A stretch of DNA of 36,163 nucleotides. Origin: Pascua guehoae. Taxonomy: Eukaryota; Basidiomycota; Tremellomycetes; Trichosporonales; Trichosporonaceae. Where the stretch lies: the NCBI GenBank assembly GCA_001600415.1, contig BCJX01000026.1:35367-71529 (forward strand), read 5' to 3'. Position 1 is the first letter of the stretch. Each line of letters opens with the position of its first letter. Shown piece by piece: positions 9,666 to 18,923 of the stretch. The notes under the pieces were generated by a model, which did not search any database, had not been told where the DNA came from, and worked only from the letters and a program-made list of their open reading frames with translations. The position numbers and the translations under genes are program-made.

Positions 9666-9902
9666 CTAGGGCCATCAGAGTTTGCAAGGGGCTTGTCGTT
9701 CGTGGCCATCTCAAGGGTTAAGTCGCTTGCTGGTCTATGCTTTGATCCTGGCTTTGTCCGTTCGAGGCTTGACTTCTCGAGACAGAGTGCAGTCCATGAC
9801 TCAATGGTAAAGGATGATGAGCATAGAGTCCAGCTGGGATTTAGCACATAGCGCATAGCAAAATTTTTTACCTGAGTGGTGATTGCTTGCATCTCATTCT
9901 AT

Positions 9903-10826
9903 CTATTCCGTCCTTGCTTTCTTCTTCGGTCGGTGCTTGGGCTGCGGGGCTGGGTCGATGTTGGCAACTTTTGCCATCCCGCAGTCGACGAACACTGTGA
10001 CTAGCATCCGCTTCTTCCTGGCCTCCTGCGTCATCTCTGCGAGGTGGCCCATCATCGGCTGGCCCTCTTCATCCCAGCCTTCTGGTGACACTGGGATCAC
10101 GAGGTCAAAGGTCATTTCATTGTAATTGTGCCAATCGTTGTGTGGGACCAGTGCTGAGCCCCGCTCGAGAGCGACAGTAGTGCCGAGACCGCCTACCCGG
10201 TATGGTTTGCCACCTGTCTCTTGCTTTGCCTGCTCCAGGATCTCCTGGATGATGTTCGGCTTGTCAAATTCGCACTTGCTGGCAATCGTGCCCATTCGCT
10301 GGACTGTGGCCAGAGCGATCTTCAGGAGCCGAGCCCAGGGCTTTTTGTATAGGATGCGGTCCAGGATGCTGAGCAGCTTGAGGATGAGTAGCTGCTGTTC
10401 AGGTCGTCCGCCCTGGGCTCTGCTGGCACTCGTTCGGGGACTGTTGGTATACCGATTCCACTGGCCAAGGTGTAGCATCCTGTCATCAAGGTGGTCGTGT
10501 CATACCCCTTGTGGAGGATCTTCCCAAGTGATGTCCGGGTCATCCTCGATGGCCGTGAGAGCCTCCATGAGCTCCCTCATGTCGTTCTGGCTGAGGACAT
10601 CATCGACGCAAATTGCCCATGCCTCGGGCTCGTATTTGCCGCTCCGGTGTGGGTTTTCGATCCAGAGGTCGCCTGTCGCTGACAACATAGACATTGGTGG
10701 CATTTTGGTGTTAAATTGATTCCATAGTTCGGCTACTTTTGCAGTAATGGTGGCGTGGTGGTTGGGATGGAGCCCACTGAGCATGAGCTGCAGGGGGGCC
10801 GGGGTGGAGGGGCGGAAGGTTTTCAT
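9903..10826 (-). pseudogene. Unknown protein gene with one in-frame stop
   Basis: One frame runs from ATG at 10826 to a stop at 9903-9905, about 307 codons, broken only by TGA at 10502-10500 (PPQGV*HDHLDDRM). CGA there would restore it. The protein starts MKTFRPSTPAPLQLMLSGLH and ends in a basic tail, KHRPKKKARTE, possibly a nuclear localisation signal. The middle has GGLGTTVALERGSALVPHND. The HND could be an H-x-D metal motif, but nothing else supports an oxygenase call. No transposase or retroelement motif was recognised. It lies tail-to-tail just after the Helitron helicase (51 bp gap), so it may be a captured gene or an old neighbour. If the stop is real, the 109-codon N-terminal part could still be made. 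Confidence 0.5.
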
Positions 10827-10877
10827 GGTGTGGTGGGTTGTATGAAGTCGAAATTGGTTTGCGTCATCAATTGGAGG

Positions 10878-10955
10878 TTGCTCAGAGCTTACTTATTTAA
10901 GGGGGGTACCTAAATAATGCCGGTTAGAGGGGGGATCCATTAAATAATGATCAGT
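10878..10955 (-). promoter_or_regulatory. Possible promoter of the unknown gene
   Basis: A TATA-like TTAAATAAG (minus sense) sits about 60 nt before the ATG. Upstream, a short direct repeat occurs twice, plus-sense GGGGGGTACCTAAATAATG and GGGGGGATCCATTAAATAATG (about 10893-10950). The paired motif fits a regulatory site but could equally be transposon debris. Confidence 0.35.
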
Positions 10956-11289
10956 AGTGCAGAAAGTACTCAACGCCCAGTGGGCCTGCGTGGCCGTCAT
11001 CATACTTTCTTTGACGTTCAGACTTTTAAAATATTATGTAATGTTTAACAGCGCACAGTGGTGGTGGTGACCTGCGGGCTACCGGGTGCCCAGTACAACC
11101 TATATCTTTTTGCACTGAACAGGCCGGGCACAGAACCGAACCTTGTACCTTTGAAAGGCACCCCGTGCAACCCCCCAACAGCGCTGGCCAAGGCACTACC
11201 GGTGAACTACATGTTGTATACCTATATGTTGTCCCTCGTCGACCCGTCTCGACCTGTCAGCTATCGCCAGCCAAACCGTTGTCGATGGT
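10956..11289. other. No gene recognised
   Basis: The plus-strand frame at 11058-11342 overlaps integrase coding on the other strand at its end and has no recognised motif. Nothing else is seen. Confidence 0.3.
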
Positions 11290-13271
11290 CCCCTAGTGAT
11301 ATGTGGAAGGCCATGGAATCATACCATGTGGTCAAAGACTAAATTGGCGATGTCAACAGCAGTGCTGGTCATGTGGCAAGGGATGATGTGTGCACGTTTA
11401 GACAGCTTGTCTACTACAACCATAATACTGTCATATTTCTCTGGTCCGGAGGGCGGTAGTGGGCTGGTGAAGTCCATTGAGATTGTGTGCCATCATGACG
11501 GTGGAATGGGGAGTGGTTGAAGCAATCGTGGGGGGCCGAGATTGGACAGTTTGTTCTGTTGACAGGCTGCATAAGATTGAACATATTTCTTTGCGTCAGT
11601 GTACATGCCTGGCCAAAAGTAGTTTTGTGTGAGTCACTTGAGTGTCTTAATCATTCCCAGACATCTGGCTGTAAGAGCATTGTGGCAGTCATGTAGAATG
11701 GTGAGGCAAAGATCCTCAATGTTTGGGACATAGAGTCAGAGGCAGCCATCACAGGGATCATGCAGGTATAGAAGTCCATTGTGGAGTTCATACCGATGTA
11801 GGTGCAGTGGTGGAACAAGGTGTGTGATTATGTCTTTCACATGTGTGTCGGTTCCATATCCTGTTTTGATTTTTTCTGTGGGTGTGGGGCTAACCGTGGG
11901 GCGAGAAGAGTTGATGTCAGCTGTCAGGTTGTCATCGAGTTCCTGACCAGCAAGTGTAAGTGTGTTCACATGTGGAAGTGGGTCATGTGATAGAGGATCC
12001 ACATTGTTGTGCACCTGGCCTGCACGATGATATATGGTCATCATGTCACGATAGGGTTGGGGCTCCATTGACCAACACATTAAGTGCTGATTGGATCTGT
12101 GGAGATCAAATAACCATTGGAGTGCTGAGTGATCAGTAATGACAGTGAATTTGAGTCCATCAAGGTATGGTCGTAGTTTGGTAATGGCCCATACTATCCC
12201 TAAGAATTCTAGTTCAGTTGCTGTATATCGAGATTCGTCTGGTGTCAAGGAACGGGAGAGGTAGACGATAGGGTGTTCTTTCTTCTCATCATCATGTTGT
12301 GAAAGGACAGTGCCTAGGCTGACTGTTGAAGCATCGGTGTATAAGAGGAATGGTTTGGTGTAATCGGGATGGGCAAGGATGGGGGCTGTGAGAAGTCGGA
12401 TTCATAGCATGTCAAATGCATCACACTGTGCTTGATCCCAGTGCCATTGGACATCTTTTGATAAGAGTTCGTGCAGTGGTGCAGCAAGGGTAGCAAAGTT
12501 GGCAATGAAATTCTGATAATAAGAGAATAGGCCAAGTGCATGTTGAACTTGCTTGACTGTGGTTGGGTAATGGAGTTCTTTAACAGCACAGACGATTTCG
12601 TCTGACATGCCAATGCCAAGGTTTGAGATTGAGTGTCCAAGGGCTTTGATTGATTGGAATGCAAGGTGGCTCTTCAATATAGAAAGGGTAATGCCAGAGT
12701 GCTGTACAAGTGATAGGATGGTGTTGATGTCCTTCAGGTGGGTTTCAAAGTCATTGGAGTAGATGATAATGTCGTCAATGTAAACAAGTGCAATTTGCCA
12801 TTTGTAATGGTTGAGGACTTGATCCATGAAGCGTTGAAAGACAGTGGGTCCATTCTTGAGTCCAAATGGCATATAATGGAATTGATGAAGACCTCGGTGT
12901 GTCCGGAATGCTGATGTCTGGCGATTGTTTGTGTTGATGGGGATCCGGTGGAAACCCTTGTTGGCATCAAATGTAGAGAACCAACCCTTTCCCGAGAACT
13001 GAGAAAGAAGGTCATCGATGCAGGGAAGAGGATACTGGTCACTGCATGTAATAGCATTGACTTTGTGGTAGTCAACACAAGTGATCCTTCCCTTTTCGTC
13101 TGACCAGGATGGCTGGTGAGGCCCAAGGTGAATCAGATTCCTCAATGATACCATATTCGAGAAGTTCATTGATGGTCTTGTCAATAGCCTGTCATCCTGC
13201 AGGAGAGGCACAGTATGGTCTCTGGGAAAAACAGGGGGATTAGCTGAAGTATCAATGGTAAGCTCAGCCAT
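11290..13271 (-). pseudogene. Ty3/gypsy pol: RT, RNase H, integrase N-part
   Basis: Read on the minus strand, order RT - RNase H - integrase identifies Ty3/gypsy. RT: SPWASPAILVR (about 13115), CVDYHKVNAITCSDQYPLP, FDANKGFHRI, and the active site ALVYIDDIIIYS (about 12780). RNase H: LLYTDAS (about 12330), ESRYTATELEFLGIVWAI, TDHSALQWLF. Integrase: zinc domain H...C-x2-C around NYFWPGM and CQQNK, then HTISMDFTSPLPP (first catalytic Asp) and MVVVDKLSKRAHIIP. It breaks off after HGLPHIT near 11290. Stops: TGA at 13194-13192, 12404-12402, 11738-11736, 11636-11634, 11495-11493 and 11321-11319; a frameshift lies near 13100. All six stops are TGA at sites where Arg is plausible, for example LK*LTQNYFWPG and HMV*FHGLP. 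Confidence 0.9.
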
Positions 13272-13510
13272 ATTGGTCGATCCTATTGTGCATTAACTGT
13301 AAGACACCCAAAATGGGGTCAAGGTAGACAGATTAGGTAATGGGCGGGAACAATTGATATAGATGATTGTCGATTGATATCTGTCCAGATAATGCATTGG
13401 ATGAGACATGGGAGCGAAGGTACCATGGAGAGTCACAACAATGGAAGGTAGAAAGTTGGCATGTGACTTGAGATGTGCAGTGATGAAATAGAAAATGGAC
13501 AAGTCTACTG
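13272..13510 (-). other. Probable protease-RT spacer of the Ty3 element
   Basis: It lies directly upstream of RT on the minus strand, where protease should be, but the clear D-S/T-G motif was not found. The 69-codon frame at 13293-13502 has no recognised domain. Confidence 0.3.
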
Positions 13511-14163
13511 AGCTATACCAGAAGGCTATTGTGCGAAGCTATGTACATGTACAAGTTTAGATTGTTGTGGAGATTAGATGCTAAGTTGGTATCTTCTTAT
13601 CCCTGCACCACCCTGAACCAAACATCCTTTGTCCCTTGTTGTCATGACTTGTTTACTCCCAACTTGTTTGTCGTTCTTGACCCATCTGGACTGATATGGC
13701 CCTCTAGTAGGGGCGCTGACATGTTGTCTACTGGGTCATGGGTCTTGATTCTTCTGGCAAGGTTCCTGATGGACATGACCTTGTACTAGGTTGTGTGATG
13801 TCATTTGATATTGACGGATCGTGGAAGGTTGTCCTTCATACATCTCATGACTTGTGGAGATGCCTCGTGACTTCATGTGAGTGACTCATGACTGACATGT
13901 GTGGCTGGTGATGTTTGATGTTGCCAACTGGTGTCATCCATTGAATGATGATGCTTGCATGGGGGACTCATGACTGACACGCATGGCTGGTTGTCCCTCA
14001 GTGTTGCTAACCCATATCGTCCATTGATAATGGTCTTGTCGGTTGAGTGAGTCTCCATTGGGATTACTGCTGTTCATCTGAGTAATCCTGTTGTCTCTTA
14101 GATATCCATTGATATCTATCGATATCATATGTCCTTGGTACATGTGGTATCTGGGCCATTACA
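13511..14163 (-). repeat. LTR-like segment, minus orientation
   Basis: In minus sense the right edge reads TGTAATGGCCCAG at 14163, preceded by a purine-rich run GGAAGAGGAGGC (about 14168-14179) that could be a polypurine tract. It contains a duplicated block of about 95 bp, each starting GACTCATGACTGACA (about 13881 and 13967), with TGACTCA-type sites, and clustered GATATC palindromes near 14098-14128. The left edge near 13511 is a guess and no TSD was found. Confidence 0.45.
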
Positions 14164-14256
14164 GTAGCCTCCTCTTCCAGGGTTGAGCCTCCTGGAGAGC
14201 CATTAAAGACAGATAAAGTTGGATTTAATTGAGATAAGGTGTTTATCCATTGATAA

Positions 14257-14811
14257 TGTTATGATCAGGCTCCTTCACCCATCATAACACAGTGCATGAT
14301 GTGCCCCACACGACGTGCCCCACATGACATGCCCCACACGACGTGCCCCACATGACATGTCCCACACAACGTGCCCCACATGACATGTCCTGCATGATGT
14401 GTCCCACACGATGTGCCCCACATGACGATGTGTCTTGCATGATGTGTCTTGCACAAAGAAGGTCCATGACTTTAGTTAGAAGCCTCTTGTCAAATAGTTT
14501 CTTTGTAGATTCCTTCAACCCAAAATAGTATTTAAGGAGCGCCTTGGAGGGCTCTTCCCCTCCAAGGATCAATTCTCATATGTTACATCGCTAGCACCAA
14601 ACACCACTTGCTCACTCAGTCAACCTCCCAGCCCATCACTCGCTGTTACACAAGTCATTCATCAACACTGCCTGTTGTCTGTTACTGTGTACCGATCCTT
14701 CCAGGTGTTACTTCCCCGTCCATCAATCCTCAGACCTTATCCAGTCGGGTCTATTGCGAATTCATCCGTCCCTTTACTCTGTCATTTCCATCCAGAGTCA
14801 AGGTTGTAACA
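14257..14811 (+). mobile_element. Solo LTR (555 bp), TSD GATAA
   Basis: It begins TGTTATGATC and ends GGTTGTAACA, flanked by GATAA at 14252-14256 and 14812-14816. A TATA-like TATTTAAGGAG near 14530 sets plus orientation and divides a repeat-bearing U3 from a pyrimidine-rich R/U5. Its start resembles that of the solo LTR at 7272 (TGTTATGACC), hinting at related families. Confidence 0.9.
14298..14452. repeat. 14-bp tandem array inside the U3
   Basis: About eleven units of GAYGTGCCCCACAY, alternating GACGTGCCCCACAT and GACATGCCCCACAC so that a 28-bp dimer is also visible. The last copies decay to GATGTGTCTTGCAT. It lies 75-230 bp upstream of the TATA box, where LTR enhancers usually sit. Confidence 0.85.
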
Positions 14812-14959
14812 GATAATTTCATGTGTGACATCACTGTGTGTTTTTGTGTGTGTGTGGTGTGGTAGTCACAAGGCCTGCTGATGTGATTGTGTGTGGGGCA
14901 TGTTGTCTGTTCCCCATGGGTCGGAAGCAAATTGAGGGTGCTGATGTGTCGAGTGCCCC

Positions 14960-15115
14960 TCGTCTGGCCACCACATATACCAGTCAACCTGTATCTTCAG
15001 TTTGTCTTTTCCCCACTTCCTAACAAACTGGGTACTCCACCTTCCTTTCTCATCACTCTACTCCTTTTCTTTGTTTTCTGTTTCTCTATCGCTCTCTGTC
15101 AATATCATAGCATAT
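14960..15115 (+). promoter_or_regulatory. Possible promoter with CT-rich leader
   Basis: ACATATACC near 14970 could serve as TATA. A pyrimidine-rich stretch (about 15030-15105) runs almost to the ATG at 15125, a common fungal promoter feature. A TG-rich run (GTGTGTGTG) lies near 14840-14860. Confidence 0.35.
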
Positions 15116-15160
15116 CCCCGTTGCCATGGAGAACCCATCGTCGCTGCTTGATGACTCGAA

Positions 15161-15240
15161 GTGAGTGGGTTGTTTGTCGTTGTTGATCCCAAGGCTCTGT
15201 TTGATCTTCCTTCCTCAGGTGACAACTGCTGATGCGATAG
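15161..15240 (+). other. Intron (80 nt) of the acidic-protein gene
   Basis: It has a GTGAGT donor, CTGAT branch-like sequence and GATAG acceptor. This acceptor keeps the frame (DDSK-MPGVEV); the earlier CTCAG at 15218 would not. Confidence 0.5.
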
Positions 15241-16395
15241 GATGCCGGGTGTGGAAGTCTTGGCAGCTGCTGCTGCATCGGCATCAGATGTATCATCAGT
15301 TTCCTCTTCTGCATCTGTGGCTAGTAATTCATCATCAATGCATTTGGCTGAAGACAAGTCGGATGACTCCAGTGTCAAGGAGGAAGATGAGCATTAGGTC
15401 AAACACAAGGTCGAAGACAAGGTTGAGGAGCATGCCAACTCCCAACCCCCCCTCCAATGAATTGACTGGTATCCAGTTACATATGTGCTCCTTACCAAAG
15501 CTGAACATCAAGCACTGCAAGCATGCATTGACCTCATTGAAGGCTGGCGTGACATTGCCTGTCATTGGGGAGAAGAAGGATGATGCAGGTAGGTGTGATG
15601 ATGACTTGTGCTAATGTTTCCTAGTTGTCATTGTTGACTCATCGACAGATGTTCCCAAGTCTGGTGCCGAAGAGGCCACAGATAGTAAGTTGGTTGAGTT
15701 TCTTGTTTGTCAAAGTGATCTTGATCAATATTTATGGAGTTTTTGCTGAAATTTGGGAGAGGAGGAACTTGACATCGATCCTCCTAATTTTGTTGACCTT
15801 GGGGGTGGTGTGATTGGTCCAGAGGGGTTCCTACCAGTTTTTTCGATTTTTGTCAACCCCCATGAAAGAGCAAGAAGTCCCTGGAGTGCAGCTTGGGCAA
15901 GGCCAAGGCTTAGGGGTGTGGCTCCCCTAAGAACTTCTGAAGTCTGTTGAGCATGGCTCTGGCAAGAAAAAGGTTTGTGAGTGATGCGAGCAGACTCCCG
16001 AGGTGCCACTATCTATCAAGTCCATGTGGGGTACTGACAAGGACAAGAAGAAGGTGCATAGTGGCAAGAAATCTTGATCAATACTTGTTAACATGCATGA
16101 GAAGTGTGCAGCCCCATCCTCACCCCTCAAGGGCAAGGAGAAGTTGAAGGTTGAGGATGAGGCCTATGTGCCGGGCTCGTTGTCTGAGTCTGGTGATTCC
16201 AAGTTGGATGATGGTGAGGAGTCGGAGGTCGAGGTCGTCGAGAGTAACCCCTTCGATGTTCATGGCAAGAAGGTTGAGGTCAAGCACCTTGTGACTGGTG
16301 GTCTCTTGTTCATCACCCCCCACTTTGTCCGCCCATACAAGATGCTCGTCAACTACCAGAAGTCGCATACAGACATGGACAAGATGAGCATGAAG

Positions 16396-16444
16396 GTAAG
16401 TTTTTGTTGTTGGATTGTTTGATAACTTTGCTAATTGATTTTAG
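16396..16444 (+). other. Intron (49 nt) of the acidic-protein gene
   Basis: The donor is GTAAGT, GCTAAT serves as branch-like sequence, and the acceptor is TTTTAG. The joined exons read MSMKNKFLAAMK before a stop. Confidence 0.6.
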
Positions 16445-16489
16445 AACAAGTTCTTGGCAGCTATGAAGTAGCTGGGTCGTGTGAGGGTC

Positions 16490-16770
16490 TATGAGACCAG
16501 AGGCTTGATTTGCAGTGGGGACACCATAAAGACAGGAAGTCTTCAGAGCAGAGTGAAATCCTGCTGCTGAGGAAAGTGAAATCTTAAGAGGTTTCGCAGG
16601 GATGTCTGCATGTGGAATTGTGGAGCCAGACCTGGAGTTGTTCACCTGTGGAACTGTCAAGCCAAACCTGAATGGATTGTCTGCTTGTGGAATTGTCAGG
16701 CTGGACTTGGAATTGTTAGCCTGTTGAGTGGTCAGGCTGAACCTGGAGGCATCCAGGGAGCCGAGAAAAG
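16490..16770 (-). pseudogene. Ty3 pol linker fragment, inverted copy of 23150-23430
   Basis: Minus-strand translation gives LTIPQADNPFRFGLTVPQVN, NNSRSGSTIP, then ADIPAKPLKISLSSAAGFHS and LKTSCLYGV. The same series occurs on the plus strand at about 23150-23410. It is a detached piece of the protease-RT linker of that Ty3 family, with its 39-nt repeats, and has no catalytic domain. Confidence 0.8.
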
Positions 16771-17059
16771 TATATGGAGGTGTTTTAGCCATTCAAGAAC
16801 ACATCAAACTCATCCTGTGAATGTCTCCTGACATAACCTTAAAGGTTATGAGCCAGGGCATTCTTCTATAGTGATCACACACCATATACACAGCCCTACA
16901 ATCACCCCACAAGACCCTTTGATGCATACCACATTTGCCACCAGTGATACTCACACAATTCCACCTCAATCACTGCAATCTTGGCGCCTATCACAATCTA
17001 CACACAACAATCTTTCTGAATCACATATCAAACTCAACAAGGGCAACTGAGCAACTGAG
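16771..17059. other. No gene recognised
   Basis: AT-richer DNA with CACA-rich stretches between the Ty3 fragment and the copia gag. It does not match the copia LTRs at 18338 and 21801, so the 5' LTR of the gag copy is missing. Confidence 0.3.
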
Positions 17060-18337
17060 TTATTTGACTTTGATCGAAACTTAGATTCACCCTCTGAGGA
17101 CTTCTTTGCAAACTCAAAATTGGCCACCCAGATTCCCACCCAACCACTCATCGAAAATACCCATTCTTTGGCATTACTTAGGCAATCCACACCTGCCCTT
17201 TCCAACACAACAATCAAATCCGACCTAGCATCGACCGATCGCTCACAATTGCCGCAAACGATACTTCGATTTCGAAAATCGAAAAGCTTAAAGGTTCTGA
17301 GGACTACCCAGACTGGCAGCTCACTGTGGGCGCTCTCCTCCTTGGGAAGGGCGTTCTCAACTTCGTTAAAACCGAAACAATTGACACCTCCAAGGCCAAG
17401 GACGTTTCTAATCGCGATTTGGCATTTTCCATAATCATTCAAACGCTCTCTCCCACAGTTAGAGGCAATTTAAGCCCGAAATCGCGCAACTACCTCGAAC
17501 CCAACCCAAAGGCGCTCTGGGACGAAATTAAAACGNGCTACANTGCCTCCTCTGGGGCTAGGCAAGCTGCGCTTTTGCAGAATATGTGGACAACCCCAAT
17601 CTCAGAAGGAGAAGACCCTCTTCCACACATTGGGCACATTAGCCTTGCTCATTCACAGCTTAATGCTGCAGGGGAAAACCTGAGCGATTCAATGCTTGCC
17701 TTTGCGCTTGCAATTGGGCTTCCTGAGTCCTACAACGTCCTTAAACAGTCAATGTGGCTCAAAACTCCCCTGGACTCAAATTCGGTTATTACTGCGATCG
17801 AAGCCGAAGTTACTAGGCGCAAGACCGATTCAGCATCGTCTACAGCGCTTTTCGCATCGAATAAGGGCAAAAACAATTTTAATCGATCGCAAAAAAACCA
17901 GAACCGCAACAACAACCGCTCCAACAACCAGTATAAACGCGATCCCAATGCTTACTGTGAGGGACACCAGATCTATGGCCATGCAACCAAGGATTGCGCT
18001 CTTAGGCAGCGCAAACTAGCCAACAACAACAAGGGATCGGTCAATATGGCCTTAAACGAAGCAAATCGAAACGAAACAAATCGAAACGATCGATGGGACG
18101 CTATGCTGGCCTCTGTCAACTCAGCCTATGTGTTTAACTCTGCGATTTCGGCCGGTATTCCCTCGAATTCGTTTATTATCGACTCTGGAGCGACACACCA
18201 CATGGTCCATGACATCAGGCTTCTCTAGGACATTCGCAACAGGCCAAAAATCGATATTTGCTTTGGTGATGGTTCTATTCTTCAATCTACCCTTGAAGGC
18301 GACCTTAAGATCAAAGGTACAACCTTCCACAACGTCC
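17060..18337 (+). pseudogene. Ty1/copia gag and start of protease
   Basis: The gag frame reads SKIEKLKGSEDYPDWQLTVG, the usual 'KL.G..NY..W' start of copia gag, then SSGARQAALLQNMW and a helical capsid-like region. It continues to an Asn/Arg-rich tract and a zinc-knuckle-like CEGHQIYGHATKDC (about 17959-18000). Protease follows with FIIDSGATHHMVHD (about 18172-18213, catalytic Asp in DSG). TAG at 18226-18228 interrupts it, then FGDGSILQSTLEGDLKIKG continues in frame to NVLF, where coding ends at the LTR. The N-terminal part (17060-17240) is in another frame, so a shift lies near 17245. Two ambiguous bases lie near 17536-17544. Confidence 0.85.
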
Positions 18338-18923
18338 TCTTTTCAAGACATGAAAGGGAAGGTCAAAAGCGCAAAGTTGTTGACATTCCCAAGCGCTCAA
18401 AGCGCCCTCTTATATATGTACAAGTGGTTAGAGTACTTGGGCAATTTTCTACAAGTTGGGGTGCTGTTTAAGCGAAGGGAACGCGTCTGCAGTGTTCCCC
18501 TAAGTGTAGCACACAGCCAAAACAAGGGGAAACGCTTAAGAACGGTCTGGACCCACGTTCTGAGGTCCTAAACGGTACCCCTGGGTGCTGAAACGAAGTC
18601 TAGACTGTGTGTGGACCGTGCCCAGGGGTGTGGGGCACTTCTGGGACAGTTTCGGGCGTTCTGAGACGTCTCAGAGTGCGGATAAGTCGAAACAGGGGTC
18701 GAAACGGCGGGGATTGAGTGAAACCGACGCCCTGGCGCTTAATCCGACGCCCTAGGGGCCGAAACGAGGCCCTAGGGGCGTCAACGACGCCCTAGCGTGT
18801 CTAGGGCGTTGGGTTGAGGCGATTCCGAGTCGGATTGCGTTATTTGCGGCCTTAGAGGGTGCAAATCGAGCCGAGGGGCGATATTGGGCGCATCTACAGG
18901 CCTCTGGGCGCTGTATTTCGAGA
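18338..18923 (-). repeat. Copia LTR, minus orientation
   Basis: This is a near-identical inverted copy of 21801-22386; both measure the same length with only scattered substitutions. In minus sense it starts TCTCGAAATA (TG changed to TC) and has a TATA box (ATATATAAGAG) at about 18407-18417. A TG...CA reading would end at 18351, but 13 further bp are shared with the other copy. It follows RNase H directly, as a 3' LTR should. Confidence 0.85.

Larger units (their letters stand above)
3520..9851 (+). mobile_element. Helitron (Rep-helicase), nested-into and decayed
   Basis: The gene order is N-terminal zinc-finger region, Rep (HUH) domain and Pif1-like helicase, the signature of autonomous Helitrons, which transpose by a rolling-circle-type mechanism. 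Four short GT-AG introns restore continuity between frames. Two solo LTRs sit inside the helicase part. At least five in-frame TGA codons and some frameshifts show that it is dead. Helitron termini (5' TC, 3' hairpin plus CTRR) were not recognised, so the limits given are coding limits only. Confidence 0.88.
7055..9851 (+). pseudogene. Helitron Pif1-like helicase domain, split by two solo LTRs
   Basis: Helicase motifs appear in order: Walker A GTAGTGKS (7196-7219), FNISGQTYHSA (motif Ia area, about 7727), Walker B LIIDEKSM (about 7857), GDFGQLPPV (about 7983), the ITVHKSQGMTLEKV block (about 8720-8760) and motif VI with ISRVKSLAGL (about 9700). Pif1-type helicases unwind DNA 5' to 3' and would peel the strand during transposition. 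The coding DNA is cut by solo LTRs at 7272-7659 and 8776-9665, and both cuts heal in frame when the insert plus one target copy are removed. Independent damage includes a 2-nt loss near 7720, TGA at 7887-7889, a shift near 8290 and TGA at 8444-8446. Confidence 0.88.
15125..16470 (+). pseudogene. Degenerate multi-exon gene for an acidic Ser-rich protein
   Basis: The start is MENPSSLLDDSK. An intron at 15161-15240 (GTGAGT...GATAG) joins it to MPGVEVLAAAAASASDVSSV and a Ser/acidic stretch ending VKEEDEH. Then TAG (15396) and TGA (about 15459) break the frame. The later stretch YVLLTKAEHQALQACIDLI is followed by a shift and a 36-nt intron (15589-15624, GTAGGT...CTAG). The last long frame, 16093-16395, holds SLSESGDSKLDDGEESEVEV and HLVTGGLLFITPHFVRPYKM, and an intron at 16396-16444 leads to a stop at 16468-16470. 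The function is not recognised. The 3' end abuts a Ty3 fragment, so the gene may be truncated there. Confidence 0.45.

Noticed and set aside
9907..10300. H-x-D (HND) in the unknown gene as a 2-oxoglutarate oxygenase signature
   Set aside because: A three-residue motif without the distal His and Arg context is not enough.
14298..14452. CRISPR-like short direct repeats
   Set aside because: Units are 14 bp without unique spacers and lie inside an LTR of a eukaryotic element.
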